32,953 nucleotides of DNA from Planctomycetaceae bacterium (GTDB lineage Bacteria > Planctomycetota > Planctomycetia > Planctomycetales > Planctomycetaceae), in contig JAEUII010000040.1 in assembly GCA_016795145.1 (NCBI GenBank), positions 1-32,953 of the forward strand, given 5' to 3'. A model generated the notes under the pieces. It saw only the letters and a list, made by a program, of their open reading frames with translations, was not told the DNA's origin and ran no database searches. Each line of letters opens with the position of its first letter. Within the stretch, counting starts at the first letter, position 1. Shown piece after piece: positions 22,917-30,797 of this stretch. Made by a program: the position numbers and the translations under genes.

Positions 22917-24479
22917 CTACCACGCATCAACCGGCGCGGCGGTTGATGAATAGAGATTATCACACTCAAAATCAAACAGACCGACTTTATTCCACGGCTC
23001 GATGGCCTTTTGAATCCACTCCGCAAAATGCTCTACGGACTTTGCCCCATCCCTCTTTGCGGCTGTTAGACGTTCGCGGCCCTCTCGCAGCAACTGTCGA
23101 AACGCAGGATCGTTGGCTCGCAGGAAACTGACCGAACTGAAGGCATCATTGCCAGCCTGTTCCATGCTCGTCGCGGCGGCGAAATACAACATTCCCCATA
23201 GACACCACAGTGAAAATTCCGGCAGCCCTTCGTAACAGCCTTCCACAAGTTCATCAACGCATCGAATCTCTTCAATGAGCCCCGCTGAATACCGCTGCAG
23301 CCGCTCAGTGCGTGTCGATGAATCATCGTCCATCAGGATTTCGGCGAGTCGCGCGACGCTGAACAGAGTGTGTGCAATCCCGGTACTGTGCAATGGATCA
23401 ATGAAGCCTGCCGTATTGGTGATCGCCGCCCAGTCCGTGCCCGCCGCTTGAGTCGTCAGTCGCTGAATGCGCTGAGTCGTCGTCAAACCAGACGCTGGTC
23501 GATTCACAAACGAACCAGCGAACTGTCTGCTCAGGAACGCAGATCGAGCAACTCGCCAGTCCCATTCATCCTGAGCGGTCGCAAACACCGGCGCTCGATC
23601 ACGCCTCGTTGACGGAACCGTCTGTGATTCAACTCGCTCACCAGCCCGCTGATCAGTCCTCTGATCAATCATGAAACCGGCACTCAGTGAGTTGTCGTCG
23701 TATCGCAACTGCCACATCCAGCCATCCGGCAGAACCTGATGAACAGCGGCATCGTCACAGGCAAACGGGAATCTCTCGACATCGATCCGAGACGCTCGCA
23801 ACAACTGCTCACACGTTTGAGTATCCACGAAGTGCGCGAAGACGGATCTGGAGTTCGTTCGCAATTCCTGTGTCTGATCGGGAATGCCCAGGAACTTCAG
23901 AAGCCCACCGCCCGAACCAGTGGCATCCACAGCGAATGGAGCGTCAACGAAAAACTCCGTATCAGCACCAGTTCCGGTCGCGACCCAACGGCCAGGACCG
24001 TGCTGCAGTTCGTAACGGCCGCCTTCAAACGTCACAGCTCCACTCTGCTGAGCCAGCTGAAACAGAAACTGATCCACGTCACTTCGAAGCCAGTGAGTAT
24101 CCGAGTGTTCATTGTCGACGCTGGCGGAAACAAGTAGCCGACGATGATCAAACGATGCTGGAGACACATCTGTCAGATCGGTCTGGTCGAAATATGTGAA
24201 GCCTCGTTTTCGCCCGCACAACAAGTGCGGATACGTTTGCTTCCAGGTGCCCCAGTGCGTCAGAGGAAGCAGCTCTGGAATGCTCCATCGTCGGGCAACG
24301 GCCGCCAGTGTCTTGTCGGCGAGAGGTGTTGAAGATTCACCAATGGCAAACCGAGGATGCTTCTGTCGATCCAGCAGAACCACACTTTTTCCGGCCCGCA
24401 ACAGAATCAACGCAAGCAGACTGCCGCCGAACCCAGACCCCAGAATCAGGACGTCCGGTTTCTCAATACGTCTGCTCAC
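22917..24479 (-). CDS. FAD-dependent oxidoreductase, tryptophan-halogenase-like
   Basis: The 520-residue product starts with a dinucleotide-binding motif, VLILGSGFGGSLLAL, followed by a GESSTPLADK segment like the GE-x3-P element of flavin-dependent halogenases and related geranylgeranyl-reductase-type flavoproteins. A DATGSGGGL motif (about 200) gives a second FAD contact, and WMWQLRYDDNSLSAGF resembles the W-x-W-x-IP region of halogenases, though the IP is not present. The start is GTG 24479, preceded by a GGAAA site. It is probably a monooxygenase or halogenase of a small or carrier-bound molecule. The substrate is unknown, and no biosynthetic cluster surrounds it. Confidence 0.82.
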   Translation of the reverse strand: MSRRIEKPDVLILGSGFGGSLLALILLRAGKSVVLLDRQKHPRFAIGESSTPLADKTLAAVARRWSIPELLPLTHWGTWKQTYPHLLCGRKRGFTYFDQTDLTDVSPASFDHRRLLVSASVDNEHSDTHWLRSDVDQFLFQLAQQSGAVTFEGGRYELQHGPGRWVATGTGADTEFFVDAPFAVDATGSGGGLLKFLGIPDQTQELRTNSRSVFAHFVDTQTCEQLLRASRIDVERFPFACDDAAVHQVLPDGWMWQLRYDDNSLSAGFMIDQRTDQRAGERVESQTVPSTRRDRAPVFATAQDEWDWRVARSAFLSRQFAGSFVNRPASGLTTTQRIQRLTTQAAGTDWAAITNTAGFIDPLHSTGIAHTLFSVARLAEILMDDDSSTRTERLQRYSAGLIEEIRCVDELVEGCYEGLPEFSLWCLWGMLYFAAATSMEQAGNDAFSSVSFLRANDPAFRQLLREGRERLTAAKRDGAKSVEHFAEWIQKAIEPWNKVGLFDFECDNLYSSTAAPVDAW

Positions 24480-24639
24480 TGAACGAGTTTCCGCAAGAAC
24501 CCAACATGCTTGACGCTCAAACCGATCGCAGCGAGGCCAGCCTTACCGACACGTCGCGGATCGATTCGACTGATGGATGTACGCCAAACTGACCGTGATC
24601 GTTGGCATATGCCGTTTCGCCCGGCGGACGGTCAGAGGA

Positions 24640-25986
24640 TTATCGCTTGGCGCCTTTTGCCAGGACCGCTTCCAGGTCTCGCAGCCCCTGAGCCTGATCG
24701 ATTTCATAGAAGCCTGCGTGGTAGTGCATCACTTTGCCTTCCGGGCTGAGCACCACCCACAGAGGCAGTTGTCCACGGTTGTCGCGAGGATCACCAAAGG
24801 CTTTCAACAGCGAACCATCATCGTGCCCAATGGGATACGTCAGGTTCATGAACTCGGACAGTTTTCGAGCGGCACGTCGTCCTCGATTTTGATTCTCCGC
24901 AGTCTGCAGATCCTGATTCGTGCTGACACCTACGACAACCACCTCCTGAGCCTTGCGGCGATTGAACAGAAACTCCAGGTACCCCGTCTGACCATAAGGT
25001 TCAGACAGCGGAGCATCGCGGTAGTCCCAGAAATGCAGAATAACGGTCTTCCCTTTCAGCGAACTGGATTCCAGCTTTCCGCCGGAAACCAAATTCAACG
25101 AGAACACAGGCGCATCGGCATTCATCAATTCACCGGCACGTGACGTCGCGGATGCAATACGCTTCTGCTGCTGTTCCACATCCGTTCGAATCTGCCGTGT
25201 CAGAGCTTCCAGCGGCGAAGACTTCGCAAGTTCACTGAGCTTGTCCAGGGATGCCATCACGTCGGTTACCTGTCGAGGAGACAGTTCGGCCAGAACAGCA
25301 TCCGGTCGACGACGCAGTGAGGTCTGGACGTTGATCAGTTCCTGCTGAAGCTTCACCATAGATTCTGACTGTTCAGCGGACAGCGTTGTCGCCCCGGATC
25401 GAGCAACACTCATCAGGAACTGGTCGCCCATTCCCATGAAGACGTCCGCTTCAGCTCGCAGCAGAACTCCTGTCGATGCATCAACCGTCAATTGCTGCTG
25501 ACGGCCTCGACGTTCCCGGGCTTCAATGGCCCAGGCCGGAGTCCCATTCATGTTCGTCTTTTCAATGATCTTCATCTGCCAGCCGGATTGCTCCCACGTC
25601 GTTTCTTCCGCCGCGTCATCAGGAACTTTGACAACCAGTGGAGGCAGGGGCAGAAAATACGTGTTGCCGTCGTAAGGATACACCAGATGCGGCTGAACTC
25701 GCTCAGCCCCTGTTCCGGGACCGATCGGGCCATAACTGTCAGGCCACGGACAGCCCTGTCGAACATCATCAGTGACATGAAAAAATGCCCCCGCGTCTGT
25801 CGTGAAGATCTGAGCTTCGAAGCGTCGCAGGATTTCTCCGTCACCATTTCCCGGCTGGATCAGCGATCCAGAAAACTCCGTCACGACCATCCCGTCAGCC
25901 GCGCGACATGTCCCGTGGTTCGCTGTCACAGCGAAAGTCAGCGTCAGCAGGGTCATGAGGGAGCATCGATGTACAAATGACAGCAT
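24640..25986 (-). CDS. Secreted thioredoxin-fold protein without CxxC
   Basis: The 448-residue product has a signal peptide (about 1-30, ending CRAA). An N-terminal beta-rich domain (about 30-190) resembles a LolA/periplasmic lipoprotein-carrier type fold (my inference). A helical linker with many Gln/Leu residues (about 200-290) follows, then a TlpA/AhpC-like thioredoxin domain (about 295-445). That domain reads ADAPVFSLNLVSGGKLESSSLKGKTVILHFWDYRDAPLSEPYGQTGYLEFLF. The strand and helix pattern is preserved, but where CxxC should follow HFW the sequence reads DYRDAP with no Cys, so redox activity is unlikely. The start is taken as ATG 25986; a TTG at 26001 adds five residues. The gene is on the same strand as the halogenase-like gene, 160 nt upstream of it. 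Confidence 0.8.
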   Translation of the reverse strand: MLSFVHRCSLMTLLTLTFAVTANHGTCRAADGMVVTEFSGSLIQPGNGDGEILRRFEAQIFTTDAGAFFHVTDDVRQGCPWPDSYGPIGPGTGAERVQPHLVYPYDGNTYFLPLPPLVVKVPDDAAEETTWEQSGWQMKIIEKTNMNGTPAWAIEARERRGRQQQLTVDASTGVLLRAEADVFMGMGDQFLMSVARSGATTLSAEQSESMVKLQQELINVQTSLRRRPDAVLAELSPRQVTDVMASLDKLSELAKSSPLEALTRQIRTDVEQQQKRIASATSRAGELMNADAPVFSLNLVSGGKLESSSLKGKTVILHFWDYRDAPLSEPYGQTGYLEFLFNRRKAQEVVVVGVSTNQDLQTAENQNRGRRAARKLSEFMNLTYPIGHDDGSLLKAFGDPRDNRGQLPLWVVLSPEGKVMHYHAGFYEIDQAQGLRDLEAVLAKGAKR

Positions 25987-26444
25987 GGCGGGAGCCTTCA
26001 AAAGGAACTGGTCTCAGGTTCTGATCGGGACCTCCGTCGCAAAAATCGCAACACGAGGAGATCTTCTGTCCGAGCACCACTCGACTGTCTTGCTGGCGTG
26101 CAGTTCGACGGAATAATGGCAAAGGCTGCGTTTCAGGAATGATCAGAATGACCGGAACTATGTCAGATTGCCACAGCCTCGACAATTCTGAAACGGGAAC
26201 ACGACTCAGGTCAGTCGAGGTACTGGAAAAAGCACGAATTGAGGTCCCGCTGGCCGTTGGTTTGAGCCGCGGGCAAGGTTCAGTACGTCAGAGTGCGGGG
26301 AGTTCATCGTTTTCGTGGAATGTGGCAGAAATCCGGTTCTCCCCGGGAGCCAAACGCATGCTACACTCCGCATGACCGGTATTTGCTGAAAACCTGTTCG
26401 CCCGGAGTGGCTTCTGATGAAGGCTCCGGACAAACAATGTCAGA

Positions 26445-26470
26445 ATCGAATCGATCAAACCAGATTCGAT
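26445..26470. promoter_or_regulatory. Inverted repeat just before the kinase gene
   Basis: ATCGAATC, a 10-nt spacer, GATTCGAT: a perfect 8-bp inverted repeat ending 4 nt before the GAGGAG ribosome site. It could be an operator, or an mRNA hairpin affecting translation of the kinase gene. Confidence 0.35.
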
Positions 26471-26474
26471 CTCC

Positions 26475-26480
26475 GAGGAG
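26475..26480 (+). promoter_or_regulatory. Ribosome binding site deciding a GTG start
   Basis: GAGGAG with a 6-nt gap to GTG 26487. It abuts the in-frame TTG at 26481, which therefore cannot be the start. Confidence 0.7.
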
Positions 26481-26486
26481 TTGCTT

Positions 26487-28076
26487 GTGGCAGACAATCC
26501 CAATCAAGTTGGCGGTTACGATCTGAAGAACTGCATTGCGTCCGGCAATACAACTCAGGTCTGGGAAGTCACTGAGCAGGGTGGCACCGTGCCCATGGCC
26601 ATGAAACTGCTGCTGCCGGACTCATTGAAGGATGCCGACGCAAAAGCATCCCTGAAGCATGAATACAAAGTCGGAGCGGCGCTGGAACATCCCAACTTCG
26701 TGCGTTTCCACAAGATCGAGATGACGCGTGACCATGGCTTTTTCATCATGGACTATTTTCGCGCTCCGTCTCTGAAGGCACAGGTCTCAGCCAACCTTCC
26801 TGAAGCTCAGTCACGACTGAAGAAGATGGTGGAAGCTGTCTGCCAGGCCTATGTTCATATGCATGAAAAGGGCTGGCTGCATCGCGACATCAAGCCGGAC
26901 AACATTCTGATGAACAAGACAGGGGAAGTGCGAGTCATCGACTTCAGCCTGGCAGTTCGTAACGCGACAGGTGTGATGAAGCTTCTGGCCGGCAAACAGA
27001 AGAACATCATGGGAACCCGAACCTATATCGCACCGGAGATCATTCTGCGACGACCACCGACGCCGCAGTCAGATATCTACAGCCTTGGCGTCACGATTTA
27101 CGAAGTTGCCACAGGTGCTCCACCGTTTGCCGGTCTGAGCCCGAATGACCTTCTGAAGAAGCACTTGAGCGAAGATCCTGCTCCTCCGTCGATCATCAAC
27201 AAGAACGTGTCCCCCGATCTCGACGCGCTGGTCCTGAAACTTCTTTCCAAGAAGCCGAAGGATCGACCACAGGAAATGCGGGAAGTCATGTCGATGTTCC
27301 GCAACTGCAAGTTCTTCCTCGAAGACCCTGTCGAAATGCATGAGAAGAAGGTGCGGCTGGCGAAGGAGAACGAAAGCCTGAGCGTCGACAAGCGACTCGA
27401 CAGCCGCGCAGACGCTGACCGTGTTTCTCGAGGACTCTCGGCTCCGGAGAAACCCAAGAAAGGCAAACGAACAACAGCACCGATTGGCGAAATTGGCCCC
27501 GTCAAGAAAGCAGGAGCCGCACCGGCTCCTGCTGCTCCGCAACAACCGATGCCCGGCATGATGCCTCAAATGCCGTTCGGCATGCCGGGAGCGATGATGC
27601 CTGGCATGATGTACCCAGGCATGATGCCTCAGCCTATGATGCCACCGATGATGCCGCAGCCCATGATGCCGATGGGTGGACCAATGATGCCCGGCATGAT
27701 GCAGCCCGGAATGATGCCGGGACAGCCAGGGATGATGCCGCCAGGAATGATGCCCGGTCAGCCAATGCCCGGTCAACCAATGCCCGGTCAACCAATGCCC
27801 GGCGTGCCTCAGCAGCCTCAAATGGCTCCCGGAATGCCACCGGCCGCAGTGCCGCCTCAAATGGCCCCCGCAGCTCCAACAGCTGCACGACCAGTCCAGC
27901 CAGCACCGGCTCAGCCAGCACCGGTCCAGCAGCAGCCTCCAGCTCAACCACAGGCTCCGGCACAGAAGTCGGTTCTTCTGCCTCTGGAACGACGGCTCCC
28001 GTCACAGCACATTCAAAACAAAACACCGGACGACGAAAACCTGGAATTCATGACAGAGCTGCCCGACATCGACTAA
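26487..28076 (+). CDS. Serine/threonine protein kinase with Met/Pro/Gln-rich tail
   Basis: The 529-residue product is a Hanks-type kinase. Visible parts are catalytic Lys40 (AMKLL), HRDIKPDN (132-139) with catalytic Asp134, APE (182-184), SDIYSLGV (helix F) and a final conserved Arg in KPKDRPQEM. Two deviations stand out. The metal-binding DFG motif reads DFS (152-154), and the glycine-rich loop is reduced to IASGNTTQV. The kinase domain ends near 270. A Lys/Arg-rich linker leads to a tail at about 355-490 dominated by MPGM, MMPG and PGQP repeats and then by Pro/Ala/Gln. No transmembrane segment is present, so it is cytoplasmic. The GTG start is set by the GAGGAG at 26475-26480. Activity is likely, since DFS is tolerated in some active kinases, but unproven. 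Confidence 0.9.
   Translation: MADNPNQVGGYDLKNCIASGNTTQVWEVTEQGGTVPMAMKLLLPDSLKDADAKASLKHEYKVGAALEHPNFVRFHKIEMTRDHGFFIMDYFRAPSLKAQVSANLPEAQSRLKKMVEAVCQAYVHMHEKGWLHRDIKPDNILMNKTGEVRVIDFSLAVRNATGVMKLLAGKQKNIMGTRTYIAPEIILRRPPTPQSDIYSLGVTIYEVATGAPPFAGLSPNDLLKKHLSEDPAPPSIINKNVSPDLDALVLKLLSKKPKDRPQEMREVMSMFRNCKFFLEDPVEMHEKKVRLAKENESLSVDKRLDSRADADRVSRGLSAPEKPKKGKRTTAPIGEIGPVKKAGAAPAPAAPQQPMPGMMPQMPFGMPGAMMPGMMYPGMMPQPMMPPMMPQPMMPMGGPMMPGMMQPGMMPGQPGMMPPGMMPGQPMPGQPMPGQPMPGVPQQPQMAPGMPPAAVPPQMAPAAPTAARPVQPAPAQPAPVQQQPPAQPQAPAQKSVLLPLERRLPSQHIQNKTPDDENLEFMTELPDID
27750..27809 (+). repeat. 15-nt tandem repeat in the kinase tail
   Basis: ATGCCCGGTCARCCA occurs three times in a row and a fourth, diverged copy follows (27795-27809), encoding MPGQP units. 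Near-identical codons indicate recent expansion by slippage or unequal exchange. Confidence 0.85.
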
Positions 28077-28374
28077 ATCGCCTTACTGACTTCGCAACAC
28101 TGCATCGGCGTCATCGGTGGCGTCATCGGCGTCGTGGGCCTTGTCGTTCGCGTCGACATGAGCTGTCAGGAGCCTTCGGGTGACGTTCTGGACCGCGGTG
28201 TCGCCTAATATCTGTAGAAATGGGGCAAAAAACTCAATCCCTGGCGCGCTGTTGCCAGGAATTCGAGGCCGGATACGGGTCCCCATTTTCCCGGACCGCA
28301 GACTTTTCTAAACTGCCGTCCCTTTCAAATCACTCCCTGCGCACAACTTGCGCTTTTCATTGACAGGTTCTCAC

Positions 28375-29349
28375 ATGGCCGCCTTGCATCAACTGCCGTT
28401 TGAAAAACCGCTGTATGAGCTGGAAGAGCGTCTTTTGAAACTGGAAGCTCAGCAGGACCCAACGCCCGCAGAAAAAGAAAGCATGCGGCGAATGAGGGTC
28501 GAGCTGACTCAGATGACCCGTGAACGCTTCGCCAATCTGGACCCCTGGCAGATCGTTCAGGTTTCACGTCACCCCGACCGGCCTCAGACACCCGACTACC
28601 TGGAACTTGTCTTCGACGAATTTGTCGAACTTCATGGCGACAAGTCGTTTGGTGACGATCGAGCAATCATCACCGGGTTCGCTCGCCTTGCCGGCCGCAA
28701 GGTGATGTTCGTTGGCCATCAAAAGGGACGCAATCTGAAGGAGCGAAATGAATGCTGCTACGGATGTGCTCACCCCGAAGGTTATCGCAAAGCCATGCAG
28801 AAGATGGAAATGGCCAGTCGATATGGTCTTCCCATCGTCTGCCTGATTGATACTCCTGGTGCTTACCCCGGCATCGGAGCAGAAGAACGCGGCCAGGCTT
28901 ACAACATTGCGGTCAACCTGCGAGACATGTCGACTCTGGAAGTTCCGATCGTCTGCGTCGTCATCGGCGAAGGCGGTTCCGGCGGCGCGCTCGGCATCGG
29001 CATCGGTGATCACGTGGCCGTGCTTGAGTATGCGTATTATTCTGTGATCAGTCCGGAAGGCTGTGCAGGGATTCTCTGGAAGAGTTCCAAGCATGCCGAC
29101 AAAGCGGCTCGGGCACTGCGATTCACCAGCAAGGACCTGCTGCAGCTGGGTGTCGTTGACGAAGTGATTCCCGAACCTCTGGGCGGTGCTCACCGCGATC
29201 ACTTCAAGATGGCTGCAACTCTGAAGAGCAGACTCGTGGAAGCTCTGCAGAATCTGGAAGGCCTGTCCTCTGAAGATCTTCAGGAACGCCGCTACCAGCG
29301 ATTCCGCAAGTTCGGTGTGTTCCATGAAGGCCCCGCCGCAACAGTGTGA
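28375..29349 (+). CDS. accA: Acetyl-CoA carboxylase carboxyltransferase subunit alpha
   Basis: AccA and AccD form the carboxyltransferase that moves the carboxyl group from biotin to acetyl-CoA, giving malonyl-CoA for fatty acid synthesis. The 324-residue product has the family N-terminus (FEKPLYELEERLLKLE). The crotonase-like core has FVELHGDKSFGDDRAIITGFARL, VCLIDTPGAYPGIGAEERGQ and GEGGSGGALGIGIGDHVAVLEYAYYSVISPEGCAGILWK, all very close to the consensus. ATG 28375 is chosen by family length; the frame is open to a TTG at 28348. The beta subunit accD is not adjacent. A 298-nt region upstream (28077-28374) holds only a weak CCTGGC/GCCAGG hairpin (28240-28259). The transcript ends at the terminator at 29392-29423. 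Confidence 0.96.
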   Translation: MAALHQLPFEKPLYELEERLLKLEAQQDPTPAEKESMRRMRVELTQMTRERFANLDPWQIVQVSRHPDRPQTPDYLELVFDEFVELHGDKSFGDDRAIITGFARLAGRKVMFVGHQKGRNLKERNECCYGCAHPEGYRKAMQKMEMASRYGLPIVCLIDTPGAYPGIGAEERGQAYNIAVNLRDMSTLEVPIVCVVIGEGGSGGALGIGIGDHVAVLEYAYYSVISPEGCAGILWKSSKHADKAARALRFTSKDLLQLGVVDEVIPEPLGGAHRDHFKMAATLKSRLVEALQNLEGLSSEDLQERRYQRFRKFGVFHEGPAATV

Positions 29350-29391
29350 TTGCTGTGAGGCAGACAGCGCAAACGGCCTTCGATCCAACAG

Positions 29392-29423
29392 AAAAAGCCC
29401 GACGATGATCGTCGGGCTTTTTT
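29392..29423. terminator. Bidirectional intrinsic terminator between accA and the EF-hand gene
   Basis: A stem GCCCGACGA, 3-nt loop TGA, TCGTCGGGC (29397-29417) is followed by T6 (29418-29423) and preceded by A5 (29392-29396). It works for accA on the plus strand and, by the mirrored A tract, for the EF-hand gene on the minus strand. Confidence 0.93.
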
Positions 29424-29456
29424 CATGAACTCATCCTCTCATCGACTAATGCAGCA

Positions 29457-30452
29457 CTATTTCTTGTTCTGCAATCGTCGGCGAAGAGCCGCCTGAAATT
29501 CCTGCTGGCTGATGCTGCCGTCGTTATCGGAGTCGGCAGATTCCATGTTGGCTTTCATGCGAGGAGGCATTTCGTCGGCCGACAGTTTGCCATCGGCGTT
29601 GCGATCCAGCTGACCAAACATCTCGCCAGGATTGTCCATGCCGCTCCGTCCTTTCGCATTGGCATTCGGACGTTTTGCAGCATCTGATTCTGGACTATTC
29701 CCCTTCTTGTTCATCGTCTCATCGTTGCGATTGCGTCCCTTCTTCGAATCGCCGCCTTCCAGCATCCTGGGCATGACCTGCGGCAAATCTGCGCCCTTGA
29801 TCTCGTCGTCGGAGATCCGGCCGTCGCGATTGCGGTCGAGTATTGCTGCGAGTTGTGGAAACCGAGACTGCTCGTCGCGGTCAATGCGACCATTTCCGTT
29901 TGCATCAATCCGCTTGATCAGTGCTGCAATGCGAGAATCCTGGTCTTCGGAGTCCATCGACATCATCGCATCGGAATCGTTCTTTGCGTCAGACTTGTTG
30001 GCACTCTTGCTGTCAGCACTGCCCTGCTGAGGCCGCTCGCCCCGAAGGTAGGACTGCAGCTGGTCTACCGCAACACTCTCTTTGCCGATGCGATCCAGAA
30101 CCGTCTGGAACCGATCCTTCAACGGAGCAGGAACTTCCTCGACCGTGATCATTCCGTCGCCATTACGATCCAGAGTCTTTGGATCAAAATTCGCCATCCG
30201 GTCACCCATGTTTGCACCAGGCAGCTCCACCGGTTTTGCATCCGTTGTTGCCGCGTTGAGTTCGTTCTGATCGAGCGCCCCGTCTTCATTGCGATCGGCG
30301 ACTCGCAGTGCCCTGCGAAAAAACGACTGTTGCGATTCGGCAACTTCGTTCGAGGTCACCTTGCCGTCTTTGTTCCTGTCCAGCTGGGCGAATAGACCAG
30401 AATCGTCTGTGACCACGGTCGCTGCGGTCAAAAGAAAAGTCGTGACAAGCAT
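29457..30452 (-). CDS. Protein with seven EF-hand calcium-binding loops
   Basis: The 331-residue product has seven 12-residue EF-hand loops: 25-36 (DRNKDGKVTSNE), 53-64, 95-106, 183-194, 206-217, 283-294 and 307-318. Each has Asp at positions 1 and 3 or an accepted equivalent, Gly at 6 and Glu at 12. Loops 1-3 and 4-5 are in two groups separated by a Ser/Lys/Asp-rich linker (about 140-175), and a second low-complexity linker (about 232-275) leads to the last two. The N-terminus (MLVTTFLLTAATVV) could be a short signal or anchor; export is probable but not certain. ATG 30452 follows GGGAG by six bases. Proteins of this type are common and expanded in planctomycetes; the roles are mostly unknown, and calcium binding is inferred. 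Confidence 0.9.
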   Translation of the reverse strand: MLVTTFLLTAATVVTDDSGLFAQLDRNKDGKVTSNEVAESQQSFFRRALRVADRNEDGALDQNELNAATTDAKPVELPGANMGDRMANFDPKTLDRNGDGMITVEEVPAPLKDRFQTVLDRIGKESVAVDQLQSYLRGERPQQGSADSKSANKSDAKNDSDAMMSMDSEDQDSRIAALIKRIDANGNGRIDRDEQSRFPQLAAILDRNRDGRISDDEIKGADLPQVMPRMLEGGDSKKGRNRNDETMNKKGNSPESDAAKRPNANAKGRSGMDNPGEMFGQLDRNADGKLSADEMPPRMKANMESADSDNDGSISQQEFQAALRRRLQNKK

Positions 30453-30797
30453 TGAAAGCTCCCAACAGGATTCCGGGACGCAAAACTGCAAGAACAAGGT
30501 CGGACCACTGAATTGCTGAACCCCAGGCGGCCCGCCGAGGCGTCGCGCTGATTCGAAAACCAGCACCCACCTTGTGAAAAACGAGCCGGTTGCGACTTTC
30601 TTACAGCCGTTCTGGAAATCAAATGGCTCGAATTGGAAGTCGTGGATCTTACGCAGGAGGTAGTGGATCTTGCTAAAGATCCCGATTCCCAGCACCTTTT
30701 CGAACGTCCACCACCGCCCGCAGGAACTCTGGCGAGTTCCACTACGCCCCGGTGCCTTCAAGCCAAAGTTCCCGAAACTTCAAACCTCGCGGAAGCA
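30453..30797. other. Intergenic region with direct and inverted repeats upstream of the EF-hand gene
   Basis: 345 nt between two minus-strand genes. A 16-nt sequence ending GTGGATCTT occurs twice with two differences (30635-30650 and 30656-30671). The second copy overlaps a perfect hairpin GGATCTT-GCTA-AAGATCC (30665-30682). I see no gene. The repeats may be regulatory sites for the EF-hand gene. Confidence 0.55.

Larger units (their letters stand above)
25987..26486. other. Intergenic region upstream of divergent kinase and thioredoxin-like genes
   Basis: No recognisable gene. It ends with an inverted repeat (26445-26470) and the GAGGAG ribosome site of the kinase gene. A 78-codon frame at 26139-26375 has no features of a real gene. 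Confidence 0.6.

Noticed and set aside
27069..27947. His-rich open frame on the minus strand of the kinase gene
   Set aside because: The His-rich and Trp-rich composition comes from the antisense of the Met/Pro/Gly repeats. The plus-strand kinase motifs are clear.
28240..28259. CCTGGC/GCCAGG hairpin as a terminator of the kinase gene
   Set aside because: The stem is only 6 bp, lies 160 nt after the stop and has no T tract.
28083..28286. Short minus-strand frame upstream of accA
   Set aside because: 67 codons with a repetitive Asp/Ala-rich end caused by a small DNA repeat; no ribosome site or family.
28564..29388. Open frame on the minus strand over accA
   Set aside because: Antisense to accA and extending over the terminator; no domain seen.
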